This document shows, in pieces, positions 1 to 11,218 of a stretch of 64,000 bases of DNA. Below the pieces are notes generated by a model that was not told the origin of the DNA, made no database searches, and was given only the letters and a program-made list of their open reading frames with translations. Every line of letters begins with the position of its first letter. The first letter of the stretch is position 1. This DNA is from Acanthochlamys bracteata. Its lineage: Eukaryota > Streptophyta > Magnoliopsida > Pandanales > Velloziaceae. A program made the translations under genes and the position numbers. The DNA lies in contig CM034127.1 of assembly GCA_019914995.1 (NCBI GenBank), positions 2,294,001-2,358,000 of the forward strand, written 5' to 3'.

Positions 1-57
1 TTCCATCTGCTTATCAACGACAAGAGAAGAGAAGATTTAAGTCGATCATCGCTGACC

Positions 58-589
58 ATGTCTAGTGCTCTCCTTCTCTTCGTTTTATTAATAACGTCTC
101 TCGTCATCCACTCATGCAACGGTGCCGGCAGAACATGGCTATTCGATGCCAAGGTCAGTCTTAAATTTCTTCTCTAGCTAGTACTTCTATACCTAAAGTT
201 GATTTTTACAATGAACAAAAAATGTGACCAATGCTTGTATATATACACAGAATCATGAACCTGTTGCTGCACCTTCGATTCACTCCTTTCAATACAGAGA
301 GGCGTCACAGAGGACAAAGAATACAGCCACCGGGTACACGATCGGTGCAACTGATGGTGACCTAGTAGAGAATGTAACATCATTAACGAAGGCTGATCAT
401 TCAAGGAGCACCACAACAACGACAACTTCTTCAGCAGCATCAGGTGCAGTTCGACGAAATAATAAGCCTCATACTAGAAGGGATTATCATTGGCGAGTGC
501 CTCGTCCGCCAGTTGATGAGCGTGGAGAGCAGCCTGCTTTTAACTTAGATTATACGGAACCTCACGTCCATCCTCCAGCTCACAACTGA
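58..589 (+). CDS. RGF: RGF/GOLVEN/CLEL root meristem growth factor precursor
   Basis: Two exons, 58-153 and 251-589, joined in phase 0 (donor AAG|GTCAGT, acceptor ACACAG|AAT), give a 144-residue secreted peptide precursor. Residues 1-23 form a signal peptide (MSSALLLFVLLITSLVIHSC). A variable, Thr/Ser-rich spacer follows, including a run of six Thr. The extreme C terminus is DYTEPHVHPPAHN, which fits the 13-residue RGF/GLV/CLEL pattern DYxxPxxxPPxHN exactly. In this family the Asp-Tyr pair directs tyrosine sulfation, a Pro is hydroxylated, and the cleaved peptide signals through RGI/RGFR receptor kinases to control root meristem activity and gravitropism. A second DY lies upstream in RDYHWRVPRPP. 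A good internal donor in exon 2 (after 443) may feed alternative 3' exons at 987-1424. Family assignment is secure; the particular member is not. Confidence 0.88.
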
Positions 590-986
590 TACCTAAATTA
601 CAAATAAAATTTCTTCTCTTACATGTTGGATCCTTATCTGCAACTCACTTCATGTCTGTTGATCATTGATGATTTATGATCATGGATATAAGTTTTTCAT
701 CACACTGATCGACCATTCCGAGATAGTTTTATAGTTAGATTATATACACAAGCTCTACTTTAATGCATTTCTTGTGCTACTACATATATTTAGTCATGGT
801 AGGTAGTTATATTTGTTATTTTGAAAAGCATATATCAATGGCGGAGTAATTAATTACAAGGAAAGAGGAACACCCCAGTTTTGTTTCAGATCTCCGCTTA
901 ATTACTATACATGCAGTTTGATTTCTTGTGTTTTAGAATTAATATTTTGAGAACGTATGTATCTATTGATGCATCCCGATTTGCAG

Positions 987-1424
987 GAGGTGAGACTCCG
1001 AATTCTTCTGATCTTGATACCGATAACAGACTAGACAAAGCTCAGTTAGAGGTAAAGCACTTAGGCAATACACTTTGATTTGGGAAACCAAAAATAGTAG
1101 TCGTCTCCAAGAGTTAGATTCACTATATAGATGATGATTTGCGCAAGTTATATACTAGCAGCCATGGCCTAGCAGTAATCCATGGATGCCATTGTAACGA
1201 GTGCATGATGATACATGACCCATTTAGAATGTGATGAGAGTAACGAGTTGTGTATGGTTGTTGTTGTTTAGGTGAGGTATGGCGAGAGTACTGTGCGATC
1301 ATTGGTAGGACAAGCAGAGAAAGTGAAGGAAACCGTAGAAGAAGATGAGGGAAATATGGTGCGACAACATATGGAGGTGATGGATTATAGCATGCCACAG
1401 AAGGCACCTTCAGTCCACAATTGA
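987..1424 (+). CDS. Candidate alternative 3' exons encoding a second RGF/CLEL-like peptide
   Basis: Two exons, 987-1051 (acceptor TTTGCAG|GAGG, donor GAG|GTAAAG) and 1272-1424 (acceptor TTGTTTAG|GTGAGG), join in phase 0 and end in DYSMPQKAPSVHN followed by TGA. This matches the RGF/CLEL pattern (DY, P5, P9, H12, N13), with Ser where the second Pro is usual. No obvious signal-peptide exon lies between 590 and 986. The first exon needs a phase-1 donor, and exon 2 of the preceding gene has one after 443 (TCAG|GTGCAG, phase 1). That join would give a 168-residue precursor using the upstream signal peptide. Alternatives are a tandem paralogue that lost its first exon, or a start at the in-frame ATG at 911, whose N terminus does not look like a signal peptide. 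The coding reading is convincing; the gene structure is inference. Confidence 0.5.
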
Positions 1425-3270
1425 TGAAAGAAAATTTGATTTATGAGGCACTTTCCGTGTAGGAAGAAGCATTTCGGTTAGCTACTAATGTTCTTTAGTT
1501 TACACGAGTAATTGGCATTTGGCTAGAACTTCCATTATGATACATGCAGCTTTATGTAGGAGTCAATGGGGAAGAGGTCCTCGTTCAATTTCATCGTAAA
1601 GACGACCATCCATTGGCATTCTACCAAATTCTTGCTGAGTTCCTTCCGAAACGCTGCCTCTTTCTTATCGTGGAACTTTGATATTTATATATCCATACTC
1701 TTCAGTTGAATCCTTAAACATTGGATACTAAGACTTGCCACAACAAGCAATACATGAGCCTTTTCACAAACAGAAAGGCAATCTGTTATCTGGCGTGTTT
1801 GTATATGTTTCAAGATGATTGAGGAATCCCTTGGAAGAGCTCCACCGAACCCATGGCAGCTAACAGCAAAACATGTCTCCAATCAGCATAGTACATATAC
1901 AGACTGAAAATTTTGAAGTTGCTATCGTTTCATACCAGAACTCATAGCTATTTAATTTTAACTTAACAGGATGTAGCCAGACATTAAGATAAAACCGACA
2001 CTGTCGAAATTGAAACCACCTATATGGCGGGATGCAGTTAAACTTGACTCTAGAGTAACATTCATAAACCATTGAGCTCTGAATGTGACTTCTAAATAGA
2101 AATTCAGCTGTCACCAGCACTAAACAGTATGAACAATTACATCAAACATATTTCGGCTGACTTGAGGAGTCGTTTGATGGATCATTTAAAGGAACCCATC
2201 ACATTCATACAATACTCACGAAGAAAAACAGAAACGGATCATCCTCCTCATAAACTCCAATATGCGTTATAATACTATCGCGAATCTGCATTCCGAGAAG
2301 CTCACATTTAAGAAAACTCAGGCTTCAAGACCTATATATTCTGGTGATAACAATCAAACAAATTCCTAGTAGCCAGTAAACTACTGCAAGTGCCGAGAAG
2401 CAATCGAGCAAGTCAAATAGAAAAGCATTTTCTGATAAAAGAAAAGCTTTAAAACTTATGAACATTTTTAAATGCCTCTCCCATGCCGTCTTCAGTCCAA
2501 CTGCATGACCTGCTTGTTCTATAGTTCATGCATCGAGAAATGTAAATGATTAAAAAGAAGCTGCGATTTGCAGCACATCCTATGGAACAGTTGGGCAAAT
2601 CACCTGTAAAATAGGATGAAAAGGGAGATTCCAGGCTCTGCTACTAATGGAGCCAACTTGCTGGGAAGTAGAACCTACATGCATCCTCTCAGCAACAAAT
2701 GAAGAACATGTATCATCATATATTTTTTCTTTTGAGATAAACTCATCATATTCAAATGGCAAGATATTTCATTTATCACAAGTCCATGGTACTAAACGGA
2801 GAAACATTGTAATAAACATCCTTCAGAAATCCTTCACCCAATATTGTAATAGTATTCCATTTTTATTAAGTGCAATCTCTTGACTTGTATTTACAAGCCC
2901 AAAACATGCCACATGAAGACACAAATTTCAAAATAATGGTCTAGTAAACAAAATCTATCAAGATTCTTTAGAAGGGGACAATAAACTCATCCTTCCGAGA
3001 AGTTTCTATCCTTCTGATAATCAACAATATACTACTCCACTTGGGATGTCTAGCTGAGAAGTTAAATAAATCCCTAGTACCTGATTACTATCTTCAAATT
3101 TTAATTAATACCCAATGAAGACAAACATCCATTACTAACAGATTTAAGAGCAAATTGGATGAATGTGTTCCCTAAGCAATCAGATGGCTGAAATATCTGC
3201 CCATCAATGAAGATTGGAATATGTAAATAATGTGTGATGTGCTGGATGTTGGCTTGTTTTGCGAGCCATG
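1425..3270. other. Intergenic stretch, no confident gene
   Basis: This lies between the peptide-hormone locus and the 3' end of the minus-strand YbaK gene, so part should be 3' UTR of both. On the minus strand 1535-1687 reads as about 50 open codons with coding-like composition, ending in KLHVS then TAA, but I find no family match and no convincing partner exon. Another minus stretch, 2595-2762, is open and ends at a possible donor CAG|GTGATT. Neither is strong enough to call a gene. Confidence 0.4.
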
Positions 3271-6200
3271 TCAAGAACTACAGCTAACCACAAAAGGTTT
3301 GATAGCATTGACAAATTCTGGAGTTGTGATCCCAAGCTTAAGATCTACTTCTCCACCTCCCAACCAGAAGAAATCAGGCTCCAGCCTAGTGATTGCTTCA
3401 TCCAAGATTACCTGAAAGCAACCTGCATATTGAGTACAGTTCCAATACAAATTGTATTGAGGTAGAAAGCTATACAACAGAGGTTTTATGCAACGAAACA
3501 TTTAGGTTAAGATATATTAACTTTTATAACCATCAAACAGCAACACATCAATCATCATAGACAAAAGAGTGCAGGTTCAAATTTCTCAGTTATCAGGATA
3601 AGCTCTGAAATACATTGGTTCATTGTCTATCTAGAATAGAAAACCTATTCCAGATCTAATTTCATGTCATGTACACAAGAACAGTCCAGTCAACATACAG
3701 TTGAAGAAGGAACATGAGACTGGCAAACTGACTATCAAGTTACATGTTTGCTTCAAAACAATGCTTCCTAGTCGATTAATCGACTATACATAGATCAACA
3801 CACCTCATCAATCATGTATGAGTTACATAACTATCTCCAAAATCCAAGTTAGTATACAGCAATCATAATAGATGCTATGGTGGGAAGCTCATTTTCTAGG
3901 TCTAAATACGATAAAGTTTCAAGTTATGAACCCATGCATCAACTAATTAGATCGATACTGCAGCCACTACAAAACTTATTTTAGTGTAAATCTCATACTT
4001 AGGATAGCAGGAACCTTGGAAAAAAATGAGAAAATAACGGAAGAAAGACACAATGTTACTTCATCTACCTATCAATCAAGAAACCTATTTCTCTAACAAA
4101 CCAGGATCACTGCAACCATCTGCAAGTATCTCAGCCTCAACCTTATAATACAATTATCTTTATGCAAACTTAATCTTGAAACGAAAGATATTACTCTCTT
4201 TGTGATGTGACAAAGAGAGGAAGGCTAGAGACATAATTTGTCTATGAACATGGAAATTATTTAGTTAGTAACATTTGTGAGAGTAATAAAGCATCTGTAA
4301 TTGAAAATTACGAGACGAAAGAATTCTTTCAATAATGGCAAAATATTAGTCACAGAGAGAGGAAGGCTAGAGACACGTAACTTGTCCATGAACATGGAGA
4401 TTATTAGTTAGTAACATGTGTGAGAGTAACAAAGCATCTGTAATTGAAAATTGCAAGCTGAAGGAATTCTTTCAATAATGGCTAAAGATCGCTTGCGTGG
4501 AGTAGAACTAGAGACTCTTATTAATAGCGCCACAATATTGTCAATTAGTTACTAGACATAGACAAATGAAACTAAGGTTGAAAATATTATAAATTTTCAT
4601 AATTACAGGAATATTTGTTTCCACCACAATATTGACATTTAGTTACTAGACATAGGCAAATAAATTGAAAATACTATCCAAATTACCGGAATATCTGTTT
4701 CCATCCCAATACATGTCACTGCATTGTGGATGTACCCAGTAAGCCTCGCCGATTCCTCCTCTGGTGCAAGCCTAACTGCATTACACAGAACAGAGACATG
4801 ATTAATGATTCGTGGCATAAAATACAACAGAGCTGGAAAAAAAAGGGCCTTTTACATGAATTTTCAAGAGTTTTTGAATGTAAAGGAAACTTGAAAAATT
4901 TGGTGCTCTACAGCTGCCTTTGAGCTTAGATTTGTGTTAACGTTTCAAACAATTATTACAAAATCAGAAAGAGTGGGAATTAAAGGTTAAAAATTAATGT
5001 CATAAATAACATAACAAAAAAGAGCTACAATGCTGAGAATGTTCTGAAGCAAATATAACAGTGCAAAAGGCATAGTTTATTTCATTAATAATTTCACTTA
5101 ACTAGAGTATGTACATAGTGTTCAGACCACAATACCATCATGTTCTACATCATGGTCATTGTATCATGTGATCTGTCTAGTTGAATGAACATTTTCTCTA
5201 TTTGTATGGCATATCAGTTATTACCTTTCCAATGCTTATAAGATAAACTCCATTTCACATATGAACAACTTTATGATAATTCCCCACCTTTACAATTAAA
5301 AATATTACAAAATATCATCATGAAATAAAGTTCGATGATGAAACCCCAAAAAAAGAAAAGTTAAACAGAGCAAACAAGTAAAGACCAAACTAATAACGTA
5401 AAGCACCAAGCTAAATGTAGCCATATTAATTAGTGCTGTTGGAGAAACGAACTCACTATTGAATCGCTTCTTTGGTATCTTCCTATTGTTGAGAGAGTAG
5501 AGGAAGTTCTTTACGCTTTCAGCATTTAGACGAGCTACATACTGCAACAAAACATGGATCTTACTAGAATTAGAAATCAGTAAGGACCAAAGTACAAGCA
5601 AAAAAGGATTCAATATGAGATATACCTGAACAACCACGACATAATATTTCGAGTTATTGGGATCACTACAATCGACAACGTTAACTTCTGCTTGGGTATT
5701 GACCTGAAAGACAAATCAAGGCTCCTCATCAATCTATCTGAAGATAGAAAAGTTATCCAATTCAGGGTGCAAACTTTATATGCCTAGAAGAATTATATTC
5801 ATAAATGACACCCTTTCACTTCACAAGGAATTAAGAAAATAACTCATAAAACGATTTGCAGGAGCTACAATAAAGAAACCATTACTACAGCATGACTAAA
5901 TTGTTCATGAATTTAGAATTTTATAAAATATCATGTGATAACTCCTAAACCAACATTTAATGAGCTAGAACTAGAAGTGCTACCATTCGAAGATATCATG
6001 CAAACTCAAATGCTTCCAGTAAATTATCAAAACCAATTTATATTGCCCACGAAATGTTCGACAAAATGCTATTTAGATAAATAAAGAATAAATTGACGAA
6101 AAAGTTATATATTGCCGCTAAGCATAAATATCCGATAAAATGCCAAACACATACAGACATTTAGGACCAAAAAGCGCTTTACAATTCATACCATTACAAT

Positions 6201-6515
6201 GCTCTTGCAAAGGTGTTCAACAGAATGAGCTCCGAGAATATCGCGACGAGCTTCAAGGGATCGATCATAGTAATCAGAGGGCACACGCTTGAAGACGAAA
6301 TCGCGTACACCGCGTGATCTAAGGGTCGCAGAGAGCCGCGACTCCATCGTTTCCACTGCGTCGGCGCCATCTTTGACGGAGATGGCGGCAGTGGCGGAGG
6401 TGATCGAGAATGAATTGATGTCTTGCGATTGTAGAGCGTGTTCGAGATCGCCGACTTTGTTAAGGATCCGGAGCTGTAGGGATTCCAGCTCTGTCAACGG
6501 ATTTTGCTGCATCAT
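3271..6515 (-). CDS. YbaK/prolyl-tRNA deacylase-like domain protein
   Basis: Five minus-strand exons, 6515-6192, 5703-5626, 5541-5457, 4775-4687 and 3411-3271, give 238 residues. All junctions are GT-AG and the phases agree (0, 0, 1, 0). Family-typical stretches include RVPSDYYDRSLEARRDILGA, VDCSDPNNSKYYVVVVQ, KIPKKRFN, RLAPEEES, LTGYIHNAVTCIGM and DFFWLGGGEVDLKLG. These match plant proteins annotated with the YbaK/aminoacyl-tRNA synthetase-associated domain (the Arabidopsis At4g16510 type, from memory). Bacterial relatives hydrolyse mischarged tRNA; the plant protein's substrate is not established to my knowledge. An N-terminal helix of about 60 residues precedes the domain. Two adjacent ATGs open the frame; the first is used. 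The gene is head-to-head with SKA1, and its fourth intron carries a 142 bp tandem duplication. Confidence 0.87.
4215..4486. repeat. Tandem duplication of about 142 bp inside the last YbaK intron
   Basis: Copy 1 starts at 4215 and copy 2 at 4357. Both begin GAGAGGAAGGCTAGAGACA, share GTGAGAGTAA and AAAGCATCTGTAATTGAAAA, and end with GAATTCTTTCAATAATGGC. They differ at scattered positions. A second, shorter duplication follows: about 4530-4590 and 4622-4680 both contain TTAGTTACTAGACATAG. Both lie within the intron, so they should not alter the protein. Confidence 0.8.
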
Positions 6516-6758
6516 GGCTTATTATCGTGCCTGCCTTACCAGTTAGTTATCCGTCCTGCCCTCATCTCTCTCACCATGTGTAGTAATTTATATAGTGGCC
6601 CAGCTGTCTAGGACCCGACATCAGTCGCTATTTTATATTAACGCAAGCGCTCGATTTTCACTTTCCCGCCATTTGAAAACTCCGAATTCAATTTCGGCGA
6701 CAAAATTCCGACCAAATCAGCCGAGATCTAAGCAAAGCGCCGGCGAATATCCAAATCA
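6516..6758. promoter_or_regulatory. Head-to-head shared promoter of the YbaK gene and SKA1
   Basis: Only 243 bp separate the two start codons, which diverge. The stretch must hold both 5' UTRs and both core promoters. It is less AT-rich than surrounding intergenic DNA and contains TTTCCCGCCATTTG near 6661-6674, whose TTTCCCGCC core resembles a plant E2F site. E2F control would suit the mitotic gene SKA1. The motif is seen; its function is inferred. Confidence 0.6.
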
Positions 6759-9700
6759 ATGGAGATGAAGCAAGCTGGTGCTTCCATGGACTCCCTCATC
6801 TCTTCGTTCACCACACGGATCTCTGAACTTCAGGAACTCGTTATCGCTCGCAACAGTGCGTGAACCCTAACTCCTTCGTTTTGAATTTAAATGATTGAAT
6901 TTTGAGTTAACTTTGGATTTTTTGTTGGTTTTTGGTTTAATAGTTTATCCGGCTACGGCTGTGGCCGATCTATCGGCAATAGATACGGCTCTTACGAGAA
7001 TGGAGACTCAGATCCAGGCCATCAAGGTCAGATTGCAAGAAGAACGGGACGTGATTCCCAAAGCCAAGGTTCTGTTACTTTTACTATCGATTGATTCTCT
7101 TTTCGGAGAGAATTTTTGAGAAAAGCTGTCGTTTGTTTTTCTTTTGAATCAGTACTTGATATTTGGACGACTTTGTAAATTTTAAAAGATGAGACATGTT
7201 ATCTTTATTAGATTGATAAACTGGAAAATTGCATTTCTAGTTTCTATTGACAAAGAACCCAACATGTATAATCGTCCTTGTTGATTTTGGAATGGTATAG
7301 TTTGTCTAATCTTGGTTTGGGAAACCACTGTCACTTTCTTATGGCTGAGCTTTTTTGGGGTATGAGTTGAAGTTGTTGTGGTTTAGTGAAGTGTTTGTGT
7401 GGTTTATGTTTCTCTGTCTTTTTGATGAAATCAGTAGTTTAGGTGTTTGGTACACCTGCATATGAAATTAGGTTTTCAGCTTATTAACTGTAGAGGTAGC
7501 GTTTGAAACCATGGCTCGTCAGTCTACAAATTTTGGCTTCTTGTTCTTGATACTGAATGACATATGTTAGAGTAACTATTTAAATTAACTTGCAGAAGCT
7601 CATTGAAGCGTCACAGCACCAGCAAAGGAAGCTGGAACACATGCTTGCCAACATTCCTTTGGGGATGCAAGAGACCCCCAGCGCAGCCAGTCACAACTCC
7701 GTAACGTAGTTATCTCTTGGACCTCTTTCAAGAATTGAAATCAAAACATTTTGTGATTGAACTTTGACACTTACATTCCCTTTGTTTGTCCGCTATAAAG
7801 TTTCAGCACAAAGCCTGATTTGGAGAATGTGCAAGGTGAACCTTGTGAACCTAGAGATGAATCAACTACAGTTACCAAAGTGAGTTTCTTATTTTGTCTC
7901 ATGAGGATGTTCTGTTGCCTAATGCATGTCCTATTGATGCTGCATTATATCGTTGGTTTATCATCTAAGAGAAAACTTGTTTTTTTCAATTATCTTCTAT
8001 GGCTAAATTTACTTATCAGATAATGCTCATTTTCTAGGCTCGGACATTTTTGCAAATTCTGAATATTTTCTTACGTGAATGTAAACAACCTTATCAGCTA
8101 TGTAAAGACGAATATTGATAGGCCTGCAGGTGCTATTTTAGCTAGACGTTTGCACACTCAAGCAGGAAGTCTTGCCACAAGGTGTATTTAGATTATTGTA
8201 GCATGAGAGAGACCTTTACCGAGCAGTAGCATAGATTCAGTGACTCTACTCTTTGTCTATACCGTACTTATATACTCTGTGAAACCAATTTTTATAGTTC
8301 TTATACTCCTTCCCTTTCAAACTGTTTATTCCTGTATTGAATTGTTGAAAACATGTACATTTTAATGTTTCTTCGCATCATCGTTGGATTCTTCCTCCTT
8401 TAATTTTATAATTGAAGAATGAGCTCATTAGCTTAAGTGAAAAGTAAAGAAGTCGTATTTTTAAGGAAATGATAGACCTTCATTCTTGATGAATGCAACA
8501 TATGTTATCTGCAGGAGAAAAAGGGCAGAAGTGCAGCACCTCGTTGGTACATCACTTCAAATGAGCTGGAGTCTGTGCCTTCGTAAGAGAAATTCCTATT
8601 ATTCTTGTTTTATTAGCATTCATTCTGGTGGTTGAAAGATGAAATAATCTTTTCTGTAGCTTTTCCTTACCAACATACTTGAATGCTTTATAGTTGATGC
8701 TACTCTGAGTTCCACTGTTTGGTGTTAACACTTAACAAAATGATTTCTTCAGGTAGAAGTTATATTTGAGAGTATCTTGGTTTGTGACATTTGGAAAGTA
8801 ATAACAGTTTATATCAGACACATGTTTTTTATTTTCACATTGTAAACTTTCTTAGTAATATGGATAGACGGGTTTGATGTGCCTGTTGACTTACGATTTG
8901 CATTTTAATAACCTCAAGCTTTTGTTGCCTCCACTGATTATGTTCATTATCCTAAATTTACTCCATTTGCATAGTTATATGAGACAAAGGCTGACATTGG
9001 ACAAGATCAACATTGCCATTGGTGAAATTGCTACAAATGCAGATGCCAATGCTCAACTCATCTCAGCACCCAAAAAGAAGGTTTGAGTTACCTCTCTTGT
9101 TCTTTGCTGCTTAAATGTGTTGACTCATATTGGGCCTTGAAGCTGACTGGTGAGTCGTTCATATGCAGATGACAGACGATACTTGGGAAAAAGCTCTAGT
9201 AAGTTTTCTATCTCACCTTTCATGGTATTTTTCAAATATATTAAGTGAAGCAATGAACTATTTTTAGAATGGATGAAGTCTAGAAGTTTGAACAAATATA
9301 TGAAGTAACTAATCCTTGGTGATCTGATAATTGGAATATAATGATAATATTGCATTGAAATTACAGGAACTTAGAGACATTTCAATGGCGGAAGCAGTTA
9401 AAGGAAAGTATTTTATCCTTGAAAGCCATATCAAGGGACCAGGATTGAAGTTAGACAATACAGGAAAAGCAATTTTGACAGTAAGTAGCAGCTTGAGGTT
9501 TCATGCGAGAAAGTTTCTACTTTTTCCCCTCTTGCAAAGTTCCCGTTCTGTCCTGTCTAACAATTTCTTAGATTAGGCATGTATCATTATATAGTAGGCA
9601 TCTCATTCTAATATGAGAAATGAGATTTCTAGGGTTAAAAAATAGAAAATCTAACTATGGAGATATAAAAAAATAAAATAATAGCAGTCACAGGAGACTG

Positions 9701-9908
9701 AAGTAGATGCATACCATGGGGTGTATGAAGTTATCGAGATACTTTTGCTTTGAACTCGAGACTTTTGTTGCCATCAATTTATTGCATTTTATTGAGTCAA
9801 CTTCTTAGCATTCTAATTTCTATCTGACAGGTTCTTCGCCATCTAGGACGCATCCAAGAAGCTCGTATTGGCCATCATCGAGTGATAACCCTTTCAAAAC
9901 CTATGTAA
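6759..9908 (+). CDS. SKA1: Spindle and kinetochore-associated protein 1 homologue
   Basis: Nine exons (6759-6855, 6944-7068, 7596-7705, 7807-7879, 8515-8582, 8975-9080, 9169-9198, 9367-9480, 9831-9908) total 801 nt, giving 266 residues with consistent phases and GT-AG borders. The N-terminal part (SLISSFTTRISELQELVIAR, then a heptad-rich stretch to about residue 90) is the coiled coil that assembles the SKA complex. The C-terminal part, from RWYITSNELESVPSYMRQRL (about residue 145) to the end, is the SKA1 microtubule-binding winged-helix domain; recognisable pieces are LTLDKINIAIGEI, GKYFILESHIKG, LKLDNTGKAILTVLRHLGR and the RIGHHRVITL end. SKA1 couples kinetochores to spindle microtubules in mitosis. 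Length agrees with plant homologues. Exon 7 has only 30 nt, which gene predictors can miss. Confidence 0.9.
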
Positions 9909-10416
9909 CAGTTGCACATCTCAGTGTACAGTCTGTGAAAAATATATTAAGCATCTAATATTCGTGATTTTACTCTATTCAATCCGAGACAAAATTGTAT
10001 TGTGTAATGCATAAGATTTTGTGACGGTCAATAGCTCTGTGAGCTTTCTTAAATTATTACCTGGTCATCAACTCTTTCATGTACTACCAGCGTCAAAAAA
10101 ACTCACTCGAGGAATAGACTAACTTTCTTGAATAAGAATGAGAAGAAATATTCAAACTCAAGAAAGCCATGTGATGTATTGTAAAAAAATAAAAAACAGT
10201 AATTTCCATGGGAATCTGGCGAAAGAAGAAGCTCATCCCTTTCGGATCTTCATGGTGGCTAGAGATCTCCTCTCCATTTTTAATGAGGTTTGCAAGGAAG
10301 TCAAAACGATGAACAAACATTTAGGTGCAGCTGGCAAGTCATACAATTATTTCTGTTCCTATGCATCCGCCGTTCCTGAGCTCCATTCATCACCTGGAAT
10401 AAAATCTCTGATGATG
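9909..10416. other. SKA1 3' flank, no gene seen
   Basis: This stretch follows the SKA1 stop and probably contains its 3' UTR. Open frames occur on both strands but none resembles a known family, and no splice partner is evident. The converging minus-strand gene end at 10417 bounds it on the right. Confidence 0.4.
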
Positions 10417-10556
10417 CTAATTATCATCATCTTCACTATCATCTGATTTCCCTCATTCCATTTGAAGCAAGCAACTAAAATACATCCATCATTTACCTTC
10501 ACTTTCGCGCGATGCCGGTGCTGAAGAAGATTGTCTCTTGCTACTGTCAGATTCAC
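10417..10556 (-). pseudogene. Last two exons of an unrecognised minus-strand gene, probably a remnant
   Basis: Two minus-strand exons, 10556-10497 and 10451-10417, join in phase 1 (donor GAAG|GTAAATG, acceptor ATGAG|GGAAA). They encode a Ser-rich acidic C terminus, including KRQSSSAPASRESEG and ending KSDDSEDDDN then a stop. Such tails are common on nuclear and RNA-associated proteins, but I cannot name the family. No further upstream coding exon is apparent on the minus strand before the degenerate repeats at 10570-10930, so this is likely a captured or truncated 3' end. It could also be a live gene whose other exons I failed to see. Confidence 0.35.
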
Positions 10557-10569
10557 CTGAGGCACCGGC

Positions 10570-10935
10570 GTAGAGAGTAGTTATGATAATTGCAAGATTG
10601 GGCCTTTTTATGACTGTTTGAGAATTTCGAAGCCACAGGATCTGTCCATTCCTATGGTTTGGAAATTTTCGATAGCGGGCCAACTATTTAGTGTTTAGAG
10701 TATTTGAAGCAAAATCTTCCGTTCGAGCAACAGAAGTGTCGTGAGGTTGGTAATTTGCAATATGGGACTTTCATTTAGAGTTTAAGGAATTTTTAAGCCA
10801 TAGCTTTTGTCCAAGCAACGAAAGTGTGATGTATAGCGCACAGAAAAACTTTACGATATGCTGATCGGAAGGTTTTGTAATTTGCAAGATAAGTCTACAT
10901 AATTAGTGTTTATAACTTCGTGGTTTTTAATTTGC
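10570..10935. repeat. Degenerate short tandem copies sharing an AATTTGCAA core
   Basis: Three or more diverged units recur: AATTGCAAGATTGGGCCTTT near 10589, GGTAATTTGCAATATGGGAC near 10748 and TTGTAATTTGCAAGATAAG near 10875. They are interleaved with TTTAGTGTTTAGAG / TTTAGAGTTTAAGG / TTAGTGTTTATAAC and with CGAGCAACAGAAGTGT / CAAGCAACGAAAGTGT. Unit length is roughly 90-150 bp and divergence is high. No coding function is evident. Confidence 0.45.
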
Positions 10936-11218
10936 CACGGCGGCGTGGCTTCTTTTAATACTAGGGAATTGGGCCGAATCTATTTTAATGGTAAGATACT
11001 ACTATGCTAAGAAGGTTACTTTAGTTTTTAGCTATCATAGTTTACACAAGATAAATAAAATAGCAGTCATAATTTCACCTTAAGCGCACCGTGCCTAACC
11101 AAAATGATCGCACCCAGTCCCTTGGACCGAACCCTATTTCTCTCTAAAGCAGCAGAAATCAGAGAAACCCGAAGAAGAAACCACCAGAAACATCGATCAC
11201 TAGAGAAGGAATCAGATC

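Noticed and set aside
2580-2762. Minus-strand open frame downstream of YbaK
   Set aside because: It starts at a non-ATG codon and has no recognised family; it could be an untranslated or alternative exon but nothing supports it.
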